Shown here: one piece after another, positions 1-8,691 of the stretch
Layout: every line of letters begins with the position of its first letter
Numbering within the stretch: position 1 is the first letter of the stretch
Source of the DNA: Burkholderia ambifaria AMMD
GTDB lineage: Bacteria > Pseudomonadota > Gammaproteobacteria > Burkholderiales > Burkholderiaceae
Assembly: GCF_000203915.1 (NCBI RefSeq)
Contig: NC_008390.1
Coordinates: 1,178,001 to 1,242,000, forward strand
Length of the DNA stretch: 64,000 nt
Reading direction: 5' to 3'
Notes under the pieces: model-generated
The model's database searches: none
What the model was told of the DNA's origin: nothing
The model's input: only the letters and a program-made list of their open reading frames with translations
Made by a program: the position numbers and the translations under genes

Positions 1-1324
1 GCGACACCGTCAGCGAGATGATCGTGAAGCCGATCTGCCTCGACCCCTTCAGCGCGGCCTCGAGGCCGGTGTGGCCTTCCTCGACGTAGCGTGCGATGTT
101 CTCGATCATCACGATCGCGTCGTCGACGACGAAGCCGGTCGCGATGGTGAGCGCCATCAGCGACAGGTTGTTCAGCGAGAAGCCGGCCATGTACATCACC
201 GCGAGCGTGCCGATCAGCGACAGCGGCACCGACAGGCTCGGGATGATCGTCGCGTAGACGTTCGCGAGGAACAGGTACATCACCAGCACGACCAGCACGA
301 CCGCGAGCAGCAGCTCGAACTGCACGTCGCGCACGGCGGCGCGGATCATCGTCGTGCGGTCGGTGACGACCTGCACGTCGAGCGCCGCGGGCAGCGTTTC
401 CTGCAGCTTCGGCAGCTGCGCCTTGATCGCGTCGACGGTCGCGATCACGTTCGCGCCCGGCTGGCGCTGCACGTTCAGGATGATCGCCGGCTCCGCGTTC
501 ACCCATGCGCCGAGCTTGGTGTTCTCCGAGCCGGCGACCACCTTCGCGACGTCGGTCAGCATCACCGGGCGGCCGCTCTTGTACGCGACGACCGCGGAGT
601 TGTACTGGTCGGCGCTGGTGAGCTGGTCGTTGGCGTTGATCGTGTACGCGCGCGTCGGGCCGTCGAAGTTGCCCTTCGGCGTGTTCACGTTCAGGTTCGA
701 GATCGTCGTGCGCAGGTCGTCGAGGTTCATCCCGTACTGCGCGAGCGCGGTCGGGTTCGCCTGGATCCGCACGGCCGGCCGGTTGCCGCCCGACAGGCTG
801 ACGAGGCCGACGCCGGCGATCTGCGAGATCTTCATCGCGAGGCGCGTATCGGTCAGGTCCTGCACCTGCGTGAGCGGCAAGGTTTTCGACGTGATGGCGA
901 GCGTCAGCACCGGCGCGTCGGCCGGGTTGACCTTCGCGTAGATCGGCGGGGCCGGGAGGTCGGACGGCAGCAGGTTGCCGGCCGCGTTGATCGCGGCCTG
1001 GACTTCCTGCTCGGCGATGTCGAGCGGCAGGTCGAGCGAGAACTGCAGCGTGATCACCGACGCGCCGGCCGAGCTTTGCGACGACATCTGGTTCAGCGAC
1101 GGCATCTGCCCGAATTGCCGCTCGAGCGGCGCGGTGACCGACGACGTCATCACCTCCGGGCTCGCGCCCGGATAGAAGGTCTGGACCTGGATCGTCGGGT
1201 AGTCGACTTCCGGCAGCGCGGCGAGCGGCAGGAAGCGCAGCGCGACGAGGCCGGCCAGCATGATCGCCGCCATCAGGAGGGCGGTGCCGACCGGCCGGAG
1301 AATGAAGAGGCGGGATGGATTCAT
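1..1324 (-). CDS. mdtB: RND multidrug efflux permease, MdtB family (partial, C-terminus outside window)
   Basis: Inner-membrane proton-driven permease of a tripartite RND drug efflux pump. The visible 441 residues start [18 protein letters not shown] and follow E. coli MdtB closely: the first transmembrane segment, then [60 protein letters not shown] and [15 protein letters not shown] of the periplasmic porter domain, and then TM2-TM4 with the [12 protein letters not shown] motif of TM4, which carries the proton-relay aspartates. The reading frame is open to the window edge, so roughly 600 C-terminal residues are missing. It begins 15 bp after mdtA and is surely co-transcribed with it. The MdtB rather than MdtC assignment rests on remembered sequence similarity and gene order; an mdtC-like second permease would be expected just outside the window. 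Confidence 0.95.
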   Translation of the reverse strand, partial: MNPSRLFILRPVGTALLMAAIMLAGLVALRFLPLAALPEVDYPTIQVQTFYPGASPEVMTSSVTAPLERQFGQMPSLNQMSSQSSAGASVITLQFSLDLPLDIAEQEVQAAINAAGNLLPSDLPAPPIYAKVNPADAPVLTLAITSKTLPLTQVQDLTDTRLAMKISQIAGVGLVSLSGGNRPAVRIQANPTALAQYGMNLDDLRTTISNLNVNTPKGNFDGPTRAYTINANDQLTSADQYNSAVVAYKSGRPVMLTDVAKVVAGSENTKLGAWVNAEPAIILNVQRQPGANVIATVDAIKAQLPKLQETLPAALDVQVVTDRTTMIRAAVRDVQFELLLAVVLVVLVMYLFLANVYATIIPSLSVPLSLIGTLAVMYMAGFSLNNLSLMALTIATGFVVDDAIVMIENIARYVEEGHTGLEAALKGSRQIGFTIISLTVS

Positions 1325-1339
1325 CGAGCGGCCCGCGCG

Positions 1340-2731
1340 TTACTGGGCCGCGGGGGCCGCGGCCTGCGACGCGCCGTGCTTGTGTCCGCCGCGGTGGCCG
1401 GCCGCACCCGATGCGCCCGAAGCACCCGATGCACCCGATGCACCGGACGCCGCGCCGGCGCGGTGCGCGCCCGACGCGCCTTTGGGCTTGTCGGCCGGGA
1501 TCGTGATCTTCGCGCCTTCGCGCAAGCGGTCGGAGCCGTCGGTGACCACGCGCTCGCCGAGCGCGACGCCGCTGACGATGCTGGTGCGTTCGCCGTCGAC
1601 CGGGCCGATCGTGACCTTGCGCACCGTCACCGTGTTGTCGGGTTTGACGATGTACACGAACTGGCCGATCGAGCCCGTGAGCACGGCGGCCGTCGGCACG
1701 ATCGTCGCATTGCGCAGCACGTCGACGAGCAGGCGCGTGTTCACGAACTGATTCGGGAACAGCAGGCCTTCCTTGTTATCGAACGTCGCGCGCAGCTTGA
1801 CCGTGCCGGTGCTCGTGTCGATCTGGTTGTCGAGCGTTTCGAGCGAGCCCGTCTCGAGCGGCACCGTGTTGTTGCGGTTGTACGCGGTGACCGACAGCTT
1901 CTTGCCCGCGTTCACCTGCTTGAGGATCTGCGACAGGTTGTCTTCCGACGTCGTGAAGATCACGCTCATCGGCTGCATCTGCGTGATCACGACGATCCCG
2001 TTCGTGTCGCCCGCCGTCACGTAGTTGCCGGGATCGACCTGGCGCAGGCCGACGCGGCCCGACACCGGCGCCGTGATGCGTGCGTACGTGAGGTTCAGCT
2101 TCGCGGAATCGATCGCCGCCTGGTCGGTCTTCACCGTTCCTTCGTATTGCTTGACGAGCGACGCCTGCGTGTCGACCGTCTGCGACGCGATCGAGTCCTG
2201 CGACAGCAGTGTCTGGTAGCGCTTCAGGTCGAGGCGGGCCGTCGCGAGCAGGGCCGCGTCGCGGGCGTAGGTGCCTTCGGCGGTTTCGAGCGCGACCTGG
2301 TACGGACGCGGGTCGATCTGCGCGAGCAGGTCGCCCTTCTTGACGAGCTGGCCTTCCTGGAAGGCGACCGACTGCAGATAGCCCGACAGCTGCGTCTTGA
2401 CCGTCACGTTCGCGAGCGGCGTCACGGTGCCGAGCGCGGACAGCACGATCGGCATCTCGCCTTGCGTCGCGGTCGCGACCGACACGGGCTGCGGAATGTT
2501 CGCCATCGCGGCGGGGCCGCCGCGGCCGCGATGGCCGCCGCCGGCGCTCGCGCCGGACGCCGCGCTGCCTGCGGCCTGCGTGCCGGCCGGCGTGCGGCTC
2601 CACGGGTGCCACCACAGCAGGCCGCCGATGACGACTGCGAGCGTCCCGATCACCAGCGTGCGGCGCGGGCGACGGGCGGCAGGGGAGGCGGGATCCTTCG
2701 AAGGGGGCGTGGGCTTTTGTTGGTTGTCCAT
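1340..2731 (-). CDS. mdtA: RND efflux membrane fusion protein, MdtA family
   Basis: Periplasmic adaptor linking the RND permease to an outer-membrane channel. The 463-aa protein has a basic N-terminus and one membrane anchor (about residues 24-42, ending LLWWHPW), then the usual adaptor order. The first barrel-sandwich half carries VTVKTQLSGYLQSVAFQEG and LLAQIDPRPYQ; a coiled-coil hairpin follows (about 130-200); the second lipoyl half carries ARITAPVSGRVGLRQVDPGN; the beta-barrel and membrane-proximal domains complete it. The last 50 residues are odd: a Ser-Gly-Ala repeat followed by a His/Lys-rich segment (GHRGGHKHG), encoded by near-identical 9-bp units around 1413-1445. This tail is not part of the adaptor fold. 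It heads the mdtAB operon. No regulator gene is visible in the operon itself; the nearest is the IclR gene upstream on the same strand. Confidence 0.95.
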   Translation of the reverse strand: MDNQQKPTPPSKDPASPAARRPRRTLVIGTLAVVIGGLLWWHPWSRTPAGTQAAGSAASGASAGGGHRGRGGPAAMANIPQPVSVATATQGEMPIVLSALGTVTPLANVTVKTQLSGYLQSVAFQEGQLVKKGDLLAQIDPRPYQVALETAEGTYARDAALLATARLDLKRYQTLLSQDSIASQTVDTQASLVKQYEGTVKTDQAAIDSAKLNLTYARITAPVSGRVGLRQVDPGNYVTAGDTNGIVVITQMQPMSVIFTTSEDNLSQILKQVNAGKKLSVTAYNRNNTVPLETGSLETLDNQIDTSTGTVKLRATFDNKEGLLFPNQFVNTRLLVDVLRNATIVPTAAVLTGSIGQFVYIVKPDNTVTVRKVTIGPVDGERTSIVSGVALGERVVTDGSDRLREGAKITIPADKPKGASGAHRAGAASGASGASGASGASGAAGHRGGHKHGASQAAAPAAQ

Positions 2732-2975
2732 CGTGTTCTGTCAGGAAGACGGCGCGGCGTGCCGGAAAACGGGGGTGGAGCGGCGCGTGGGCATGCGATG
2801 CCGCGAGGGCCGGCTCGGTCCGGCCCTGGCGGTCCGCGCGGGAAAGAGCGGTGCGCACCGCGAATGCGGCGCGACGATGGGCATGATGCTACGTCCCGTC
2901 CCCGTTACAGTCCAGCGGTCTATCTTTCAACGGGTTACGGTCGTTACATAACGCGACGGGACGATGACGGATCGA
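2732..2975. other. Intergenic region upstream of mdtA
   Basis: This 244-bp gap separates mdtA from the IclR gene on the same strand and should hold the mdtA promoter. The sequence near 2920-2965 is richer in A+T than its flanks and contains short GTTAC/GTAAC-like repeats (2905-2950). No clear -35/-10 pair or terminator was recognised. Confidence 0.4.
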
Positions 2976-3800
2976 TTACGCGGCGCTGCGCCGGGCCGGT
3001 GCGCCGCCGATCTCGCGGGTGATTTTCGCGATGCATTCGTGCAGCGCGGGCACCACGTGTTCCTGCAGCCATTCGGCCGAACACTGGCTCGATGCGCCGC
3101 CGCAGTTCACCGAGTAGCGCTGGCCCGACGGGCCGACGAAGCCGGCCGCGACCGCGTTCAGCCCTTCGCGCCATTCGCCGATCGCGATCGCGTGGCCTGC
3201 GCGCATCGCGTCCTCGAGCCCGGGGTTCAGGCGCGCCGACACGTGCGGCCAATCGTCGCCGGCCGTCGCGCGCAGCGCGTCGAGCAGCGTGCGCCGCTCG
3301 TCGTCCTCCAGCGCCGCGAGATACGCGCGGCCGACCGCGGTGCGTGCGATGTCCATCCGCGAGCCGATCTCGAGGCGCGTGACCAGCACCGCCGAGCGCG
3401 GCCGGATCACGTCGATCGCGACCATGTCGAGCCGGTCGCGCACCGCGAGGTGCACCGACAGCGACGTGCGTTCGGCGAGTTCGATCATGAACGGCCGCGA
3501 GCGCGCGCGGATGTCGAAGTTGCGCAGGAAGCCGTGGCTCAGCTCCAGCACCGACGCGGTCAGCACGAAGCGCTCGCTGTCGGGCAGCTGGAACAGGAAG
3601 CCGGCGCTGACGAGCGTCGCCGTGATGCGCGACACGGTCGGCTTCGGGATGCCCGTCAATTCGGTCAGCTCGCGGTTGCTGACGGGGGCGTCGGCGGCCG
3701 CGATGCGGCGCAGCACGGCGAGGCCGCGCGCAAGCGCGGTGATCTCGTCCGGCGCCGATTCACGGTCCCGGGGTGCGGGAGGCGTTACAGATATCGACAC
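2976..3800 (-). CDS. IclR-family transcriptional regulator
   Basis: DNA-binding regulator of 274 aa. The N-terminal winged helix-turn-helix (about residues 20-75) includes LARGLAVLRRIAAADAPVSNRELTELTGIPKPTVSRI written here in two parts: the LARGLAVLRRI helix and the recognition helix TGIPKPTVSRITATL. The C-terminal effector-binding domain shows the IclR signatures RSAVLVTRLEIGSRMDIART-AVGRAYLAAL and a late Gly/Cys-containing stretch (SVNCGGASSQCSAEWL). IclR proteins usually control a neighbouring catabolic or efflux gene, but neither neighbour has the operator evidence needed to name a target. The region upstream (3801-3960) is A+T rich and contains the inverted repeat GGGTGAA...TTCACCC (3881-3887/3914-3920), a plausible operator. 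The ligand is unknown. Confidence 0.9.
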   Translation of the reverse strand: MSISVTPPAPRDRESAPDEITALARGLAVLRRIAAADAPVSNRELTELTGIPKPTVSRITATLVSAGFLFQLPDSERFVLTASVLELSHGFLRNFDIRARSRPFMIELAERTSLSVHLAVRDRLDMVAIDVIRPRSAVLVTRLEIGSRMDIARTAVGRAYLAALEDDERRTLLDALRATAGDDWPHVSARLNPGLEDAMRAGHAIAIGEWREGLNAVAAGFVGPSGQRYSVNCGGASSQCSAEWLQEHVVPALHECIAKITREIGGAPARRSAA

Positions 3801-3880
3801 GAGGAATTCTCTCTATTTCCGAAACTCGATTTCAATTTTGTTGGTATCGTAAGATGATTGTCAAAAGATGCATGTTCCGT

Positions 3881-3920
3881 GGGTGAATCGTTCATCGTAT
3901 GGGATTTTACGGGTTCACCC
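3881..3920. promoter_or_regulatory. Inverted repeat upstream of the IclR gene
   Basis: GGGTGAA (3881-3887) and TTCACCC (3914-3920) form perfect 7-bp arms separated by 26 bp, about 80-120 bp upstream of the IclR start codon in an A+T-rich stretch. It could be a regulator site for the IclR gene. The function is inferred from position only. Confidence 0.3.
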
Positions 3921-3986
3921 TTGGTTTATTAGGAAAGTTCTCAAATGACCATTGCCGGAAAGTGCAGGAGCCGGTGCAAATACCGC

Positions 3987-4015
3987 TTGACTTGTCGGGC
4001 GGAAACGGAAAGAAT
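3987..4015 (+). promoter_or_regulatory. Sigma-70-type promoter of a candidate small RNA
   Basis: TTGACT (3987-3992), a 17-bp spacer, then AAGAAT (4010-4015). The -35 matches consensus at 5 of 6 and the -10 at 4 of 6 positions, with optimal spacing. It points to the right, away from the IclR gene, with no protein gene downstream before two intrinsic terminators. Confidence 0.5.
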
Positions 4016-4021
4016 GTCTCA

Positions 4022-4148
4022 CGTTTTCGAAACATCGTTTCAGGAGTTTAACCGGCAACGGTGTTTCGCGCAGTCTCTCAGGTTCTAGCACGGCCCTCGG
4101 AATGGCTAGAACTTTTTTAGCGCCACGGTTTCCGTGGCGCTTTTTTTT
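4022..4148 (+). ncRNA. Candidate orphan small RNA with two tandem intrinsic terminators
   Basis: A putative transcript of about 126 nt begins roughly 7 nt after the AAGAAT box and ends in two consecutive terminator hairpins. The first pairs GTTCTAGC (4082-4089) with GCTAGAAC (4105-4112), followed by six T. The second pairs GCGCCACGG (4120-4128) with CCGTGGCGC (4132-4140) across a TTT loop, followed by eight T. The interval has no convincing reading frame, and the flanking genes (IclR to the left, monooxygenase to the right) both lie on the other strand, so neither terminator serves a protein gene transcribed rightward. No known RNA family was recognised. Confidence 0.5.
4120..4148 (+). terminator. 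Strong intrinsic terminator (second of a tandem pair)
   Basis: Perfect 9-bp stem GCGCCACGG/CCGTGGCGC with a TTT loop and an eight-T tail, directly after a first hairpin with a six-T tail ending at 4118. It also could weakly terminate leftward transcription, because an A/T run (TTTTTT at 4113-4118) lies on its other side. Confidence 0.8.
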
Positions 4149-4316
4149 GCCCGTTTTCGGCGCGCAACAAAGTTTGCAGCAGCTAGCAAGAGCGGTTTCA
4201 AAAACGTCAAAGTATGCCGCATTGCCGAAGGTTGTTGTTCGGCGCCCGATCTGGAGCGCTATTTCCTCATCAACGTGATGCGCGGTGGTTCGACTGCCTC
4301 GGCGCTATCTGGGTGG

Positions 4317-5459
4317 TCACGTCGATCCCATGATGCGCGTGCCCAGTGAAATACCGAGCGCCGATAGCGAAGCGTTGATCTTCTGCTGATCGCGTTCCCA
4401 ACGCGACAGTGCGGCGTCGAACGCCGTGCCGCGCGCGAAAGCCTGCATCGCTTCGGCGAGTCCAACCGCATTGTCCGCCGCCTTTGCCACGCCGGCCGCG
4501 GTATGTGGGCGGACAAGGCAAGCCGCGTCGCCCAGCAGTACCGCGCGGCCGAACACCATTCGCTCGACGACAAGATCCCGAATTGACTGTGCGAACGGCG
4601 CGTGCGTTGCGTCGACGAGCGCGGCGAGCGTCGGCGCGAGCAGGTTGCGGGCCGCGTCGACGAGTTCCGACCGATAGTCGTCGCGCATTGCACCGGGCGG
4701 CAGCGATCCGTCTCGCTGTGTGCCGTCCCGGGAAAGAAACAGTTCAGGTAGCTTGTCGTACGACAGACGCCGGTACCACACCCAGTTCACGCGCCGTTTG
4801 CCGGGCTCGACGGTGCCGTCGCGGCCTGGCACCAGGTAGGTCAGGAACAGATGTGCGTCACCCTGCTGAAACGTAAAGCGGTTGCGCAGCACGCGAAGTA
4901 CCTGATCGGGCAGGTCATGTTCGTCGACGAGCCCGCGCCACGCAACGTAGCCCGCATAGGTGGGTTGCGAATCGGGCAGCAGTTGCGCGCGCACGCCGGA
5001 GCGCCCGCCATCCGCGCCGACGAGCAGATCCGCGTGTTCTACGCGGCCGCTCGCGAAATGCGCGGTGACGCGCGCGCCATCGGAATCGAGTCGCTCGAAC
5101 GTCTCGCCTGCATGGACGACGCCCGCTGGCAGCGCGCGCTTCAGCGCCGTATAGATCACATTCCACGCAGTCTGGGTTTGCGGCATGCGCATTTGCTGCA
5201 CGACCCGGTCACCCTCGTCGAGATAGATCCGCTCGCTCGAATCCACGCCGGTATCGCCCGGCATCGGTACGCCGCCGAATGCGAACGCGCGGACGATCGG
5301 CGGCTGCAGGACGATGCCTCCGCCGCGGCTATCGAGCTCGCTCGGCGACTGTTCGAACACGCTGACGTGCCATCCTGCCGCACGCAGCGCAGTTGCCGTG
5401 AAGAGTCCGCCTACCGATCCCCCGATCACGAGTGCCCGCGGCGTCGATACGTCGTTCAT
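4317..5459 (-). CDS. FAD-dependent aromatic/heterocycle monooxygenase
   Basis: Group A flavoprotein hydroxylase of 380 aa, a cytosolic enzyme using NAD(P)H and oxygen to hydroxylate an aromatic or N-heterocyclic ring. Motifs are complete: the Rossmann GxGxxG equivalent ALVIGGSVGGLFTATAL (residues 9-25), the DG motif LLVGADGGRSGVR near residue 150, and the second FAD-binding motif AVLLGDAACLVRPHTAAGVAK near residue 310. The RPHTAAG form recalls 2,6-dihydroxypyridine 3-hydroxylase-like enzymes more than UbiH-type ones. It follows an alpha/beta hydrolase gene on the same strand with 79 bp between them, so the two probably form a small catabolic unit. The substrate cannot be read from the sequence. 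Confidence 0.85.
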   Translation of the reverse strand: MNDVSTPRALVIGGSVGGLFTATALRAAGWHVSVFEQSPSELDSRGGGIVLQPPIVRAFAFGGVPMPGDTGVDSSERIYLDEGDRVVQQMRMPQTQTAWNVIYTALKRALPAGVVHAGETFERLDSDGARVTAHFASGRVEHADLLVGADGGRSGVRAQLLPDSQPTYAGYVAWRGLVDEHDLPDQVLRVLRNRFTFQQGDAHLFLTYLVPGRDGTVEPGKRRVNWVWYRRLSYDKLPELFLSRDGTQRDGSLPPGAMRDDYRSELVDAARNLLAPTLAALVDATHAPFAQSIRDLVVERMVFGRAVLLGDAACLVRPHTAAGVAKAADNAVGLAEAMQAFARGTAFDAALSRWERDQQKINASLSALGISLGTRIMGST

Positions 5460-5538
5460 GAAGTGCTCCTGTCAACCAGTGGATCGCGCGTGCCGCGCGT
5501 CCGATTCCCTGCTGCGTCGATGCCGGTGCGCCGCGGAT

Positions 5539-6414
5539 TCAACCTTCCCAGCTCTTCAGGAAATCGAGCAGCAGCGCGTTGACGCGTTCCGGCTGTTCTT
5601 CCTGCGGAAGGTGGCCGCATTGCGCGATGGGCTCGGCCCGAAGATGTGTCGCCATGCTTTCCCAGACGGATTTCATGTCGAACATCTTGCCGACCGCGTA
5701 GAAATCCTCACCCCAGATCGCCATGGTCGGGCATGCGATCTTCACATCGGCGTCGGCGAGATCCTGTTGGACGTCTTCCGCGTTCGCGCGGTAGTCGGCG
5801 AGTGCGCCACGGACGGCGCCGGGACGACGATAGGCCCGGACATACGTGTCGAACGCCTCGCCGGAAATGGCGTGCGGGTTGTAGCACCAGTCGGAGAAGA
5901 AGTAGCTGAGCCACTCGGCTTCCTTGCCGGCGATCAGTGCTTCGGGCAGGTCCGCTACCTGATGAAACAGGAAGAACCAGTACGCGCGTGCCGTCTGGGC
6001 TGTCATGTTCTGCGCGACGATGCGGGTCGGCACGTTGTCCATCACGACAAGGCGCTCGAGGCGCTCGGGGAAGTCCTTCGCGAAGCGTGTCGCGACGCGT
6101 GCGCCGCGATCGTGCCCGACCAGCGCGATTCGGCCGATGCCAAGCGTGTCGAGCAATGCGACGAGATCGCGGGCCATGTTGCGTTTGTCGTACCCGGCGG
6201 CCGGCTTGTCGGTTTCGCCGTAGCCGCGCAGGTCGGGCACGATGACGCGGTAGCGTTGTGCCAGGACGGGAATCTGGAAGCGCCATGCGAAGCTGGTTTC
6301 CGGGAAACCGTGCAGCAGGACCACGACAGGCCCGCTGCCCGCGTCGATGAAATGTTGTCGAATTCCGTTCGCAGTGACGGTGTGGTGAACGATCGAAGGC
6401 GTGGTGGTGGACAT
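5539..6414 (-). CDS. Alpha/beta hydrolase, haloacetate dehalogenase / epoxide hydrolase-like
   Basis: The 291-aa protein starts MSTTTPSIVHHTVTANG; the frame is open 73 codons further upstream, but this Met matches where the family fold begins. Alpha/beta hydrolase features are an oxyanion-side HGFPETSFAWR, the DLRGYGETDKP motif after strand 4, a nucleophile elbow VGHDRGARVATR carrying Asp instead of Ser, and a late catalytic His in AQCGHLPQEEQPE. An Asp nucleophile with GHDRG is typical of haloacetate dehalogenases and soluble epoxide hydrolases, so the reaction is probably hydrolysis of a C-halogen or epoxide bond. Which of the two is undecided. It lies upstream of the FAD monooxygenase gene in the same direction. 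Confidence 0.85.
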   Translation of the reverse strand: MSTTTPSIVHHTVTANGIRQHFIDAGSGPVVVLLHGFPETSFAWRFQIPVLAQRYRVIVPDLRGYGETDKPAAGYDKRNMARDLVALLDTLGIGRIALVGHDRGARVATRFAKDFPERLERLVVMDNVPTRIVAQNMTAQTARAYWFFLFHQVADLPEALIAGKEAEWLSYFFSDWCYNPHAISGEAFDTYVRAYRRPGAVRGALADYRANAEDVQQDLADADVKIACPTMAIWGEDFYAVGKMFDMKSVWESMATHLRAEPIAQCGHLPQEEQPERVNALLLDFLKSWEG

Positions 6415-6610
6415 GTGTCGGTTCCTGTTTCGGTTCGGACGACGCGCCATCGGAGCGACGTGCGCGCGAGTGCTGTCCGAGCATAGGCGAAGCAACATGG
6501 CCAGTCGCATGAATTGTTCTGAATGACGATGAAGGTGTTCCTGGGAGGAGGGCGACCTCCAATGCCCGATGCGAGCAGTGCGGCGAGTGGCGTCAGTGCG
6601 GCGTGCGCGC

Positions 6611-6643
6611 AAAAAAAAGCGCGACGCCCGCACTGGGCATCGC
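6611..6643 (-). terminator. Intrinsic terminator after the PhoX gene
   Basis: Read on the minus strand, GCGATGCCC pairs with GGGCGTCGC (one G-T pair) around a five-base loop and is followed by GC and eight T. It lies about 90 bp after the stop codon of the phosphatase gene. Confidence 0.8.
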
Positions 6644-6732
6644 GCATGAACCGGCGTGGAGCGCCGACGAATGAAACGTGATGAAGAGAGGGACGCCCGG
6701 CCACGGGCGTCCGGCAGGAATCCCCCGGCCGC

Positions 6733-8691
6733 TCAGGCCTTCGCGAGCTTGATGCTGGTCGGCTCGGCCGTCAGGTAGCCGACGCAGGCGCCGAAGCGGT
6801 CCTTGTAGTTCGCGCGCACGAGCGGGTCGAGCGTCGACTTGACCTTGTCGTGCAGCGGCGTCTCCCAGTCGCCCACGTGCTGGAAGTTGCTCATGACGTA
6901 GGTCCAGCCGTTGATCTCGTCGACCGCGTGCAGGCCCGTCGATTCGGCGCCGGCCGGGCACGACAGCACGCGCGCGAGCGACTTCGTGTCGACGTTGTAC
7001 GCCCACAGGAAGTTGTTGACGTGCATGCCCGAGTCTTCGCCGATGAAGAGCGTGCGCAGCTTTTCCGAGAACTTCAGGTTGTCGGGGTTCGCGATCTTGT
7101 CCGGATTCGCGAGGTTGCCGAGCGCGTCGGCCGCGGCGAGGTCCTCGCCGACGAGCGCCGCCGGCGCGCCCATGTCGACCGGCACCCATTCGCTGTCGAT
7201 CGCGCCGCCCGACGTGTCGCGCTGGCCGGCCTTCAGGTTCAGCGCATAGACGGCGCCCGCGGCGATCTTCTTGTCCACCGCGACGTCGCGCGACACCGCG
7301 TTGCCCTTGACCATCGACGTCTCGATGCGCGACATCGCCGTGTAGACGATCTTGTCCTTCGCGTTCACCGTCGTGCCTTCGAGCTTCGTGAACGCCATGC
7401 TGCCGCCGATCAGCGCCGCATAGCGGTGCGTCTCGAGGAACGCGGCCGCCTTTTCCATCCCCGGCTTCACGCGCATCCAGTTGAACTTGCCGCCGAAGTG
7501 GATCTTCGTGTAGCTCGCGTCGCTCGGGTCGGTCGTCGTCAGGTCCATGATGTCCGACGCCTTCAGCGTGTTCGCGAGCGTCTCGATCTCGCTGCTCGTC
7601 GCGTGGCCGATCCTGATCCACGTCAGCGTCGCGCTGCCGGCGCCGGCGGACGACGTCTGCGTCCACTTCGCGACGTACAGCGTGCCGGCCGACAGGTCGG
7701 CCGCCTTGTCGGCGACGAACATGAACAGGCCGCCGTTGGTGGCGTCGTCACCCATCATCACGGTGCGCTGGTCCGGCATCACCTGGATCAGCTCGTGCGA
7801 GATGCGGCCGAGGCAATAGTGCTTCTTCACCGTGCCGGTGCCGTCCGGGTTCACCGTGATCTCGGGCAGGTGGCCGTAGTGATAGGGGTTCGCCTTCGTC
7901 TCGTCGCCGAACGTGTTCTTGCTGAATGCCTTGAACTGCGTATCGGTTGCGGCCTTCGTCGCGTCCGGCTCGTATTCCTCGCTCGACAGGTGCGTGCCCC
8001 ACGGCGACAGGCTCGCGCCGCAGGTGATCCACAGGCCGTGCGCGCTCGACGTGTCGACGTTGTGGTACTTGACGACCTTCAGCGCGCCGCTGGACGGATC
8101 CTGATCGAGCGTGATCACCGCGATCGGCGACGGCAGCTGGCCGTACTGCGATGCGCTCGCCTGGTCGCGCGTCGTGTATTCGAACTGCACGACCGCGAAC
8201 ACCGTGTTGCCCTTCACGCCGGCGACGTTCGCGTTCTTCAGCGTCAGCAGCGAGCTGCCGTCCGGGCAGTCCGAATAGAACTGGCGCTCCTTGCCGGCCA
8301 CCGAGCGGTCGATGATCGGCTGGTTGTTGATGTCGTAGTAGCCGCCCGCGAGCGTCGTGCCGCCCTTGCCGTCCGGCACCATGTCGCCCGTCACGAAGAA
8401 CGGCCGGTACGCCAGCTTGAAGTTGCGCGACGAGCCGTCCGAGAACGACACCGACAGCGTCGAGCCGACCGTCGTCGTGGCCATCGCGGCCGCGTTGTCG
8501 AGCGAGGGCGCGGCCATCGCCGAGAACGCCGCCGACGTGTATGCGGCGGCGGCCGGCGTCGCCGTCGGATTGTCGTCGCCACCGCAACCGGTCAGGAGAG
8601 CCGGCAGCGCGAGGCCGGAGAGGGGCAGCATGGGCGCGCCGGCGAGGATCTTCAGGGCCTGACGACGGGAAGCATTGGGCAACGCGGGCAT
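6733..8691 (-). CDS. PhoX-family (DUF839) alkaline phosphatase, Tat lipoprotein
   Basis: A 652-aa exported phosphatase-family protein. The start at MPALPNASRRQALKIL is chosen because it gives a Tat-type leader: twin Arg SRRQALK, a hydrophobic core LAGAPMLPLSGLALPAL, then a lipobox LLTGC, so the mature protein may be a periplasm-facing lipoprotein. The open frame extends 47 codons upstream but that part is not signal-like. The body matches PhoX/DUF839 beta-propellers, with acidic metal-site segments such as SPWGTHLSSEEYEPDATKAA, GRISHELIQVMPDQRTVMMGDDA and a late FIGEDSGMHVNNFLWAYNVD. PhoX enzymes are Ca/Fe-dependent phosphomonoesterases expressed under phosphate limitation. No convincing Pho box was found upstream, so phosphate regulation is not shown here. 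A terminator follows the gene. Confidence 0.9.
   Translation of the reverse strand: MPALPNASRRQALKILAGAPMLPLSGLALPALLTGCGGDDNPTATPAAAAYTSAAFSAMAAPSLDNAAAMATTTVGSTLSVSFSDGSSRNFKLAYRPFFVTGDMVPDGKGGTTLAGGYYDINNQPIIDRSVAGKERQFYSDCPDGSSLLTLKNANVAGVKGNTVFAVVQFEYTTRDQASASQYGQLPSPIAVITLDQDPSSGALKVVKYHNVDTSSAHGLWITCGASLSPWGTHLSSEEYEPDATKAATDTQFKAFSKNTFGDETKANPYHYGHLPEITVNPDGTGTVKKHYCLGRISHELIQVMPDQRTVMMGDDATNGGLFMFVADKAADLSAGTLYVAKWTQTSSAGAGSATLTWIRIGHATSSEIETLANTLKASDIMDLTTTDPSDASYTKIHFGGKFNWMRVKPGMEKAAAFLETHRYAALIGGSMAFTKLEGTTVNAKDKIVYTAMSRIETSMVKGNAVSRDVAVDKKIAAGAVYALNLKAGQRDTSGGAIDSEWVPVDMGAPAALVGEDLAAADALGNLANPDKIANPDNLKFSEKLRTLFIGEDSGMHVNNFLWAYNVDTKSLARVLSCPAGAESTGLHAVDEINGWTYVMSNFQHVGDWETPLHDKVKSTLDPLVRANYKDRFGACVGYLTAEPTSIKLAKA

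Noticed and set aside
71..3022. Long open frame (983 codons) on the plus strand across mdtB and mdtA
   Set aside because: It is antisense to two clearly recognisable genes, is dominated by Arg, His, Asp and Val as expected of a high-GC shadow frame, and shows no domain.
4134..4349. 71-codon plus-strand frame starting inside the terminator at 4120-4148
   Set aside because: It begins within the terminator hairpin, has no ribosome site, and overlaps the end of the monooxygenase gene antisense.
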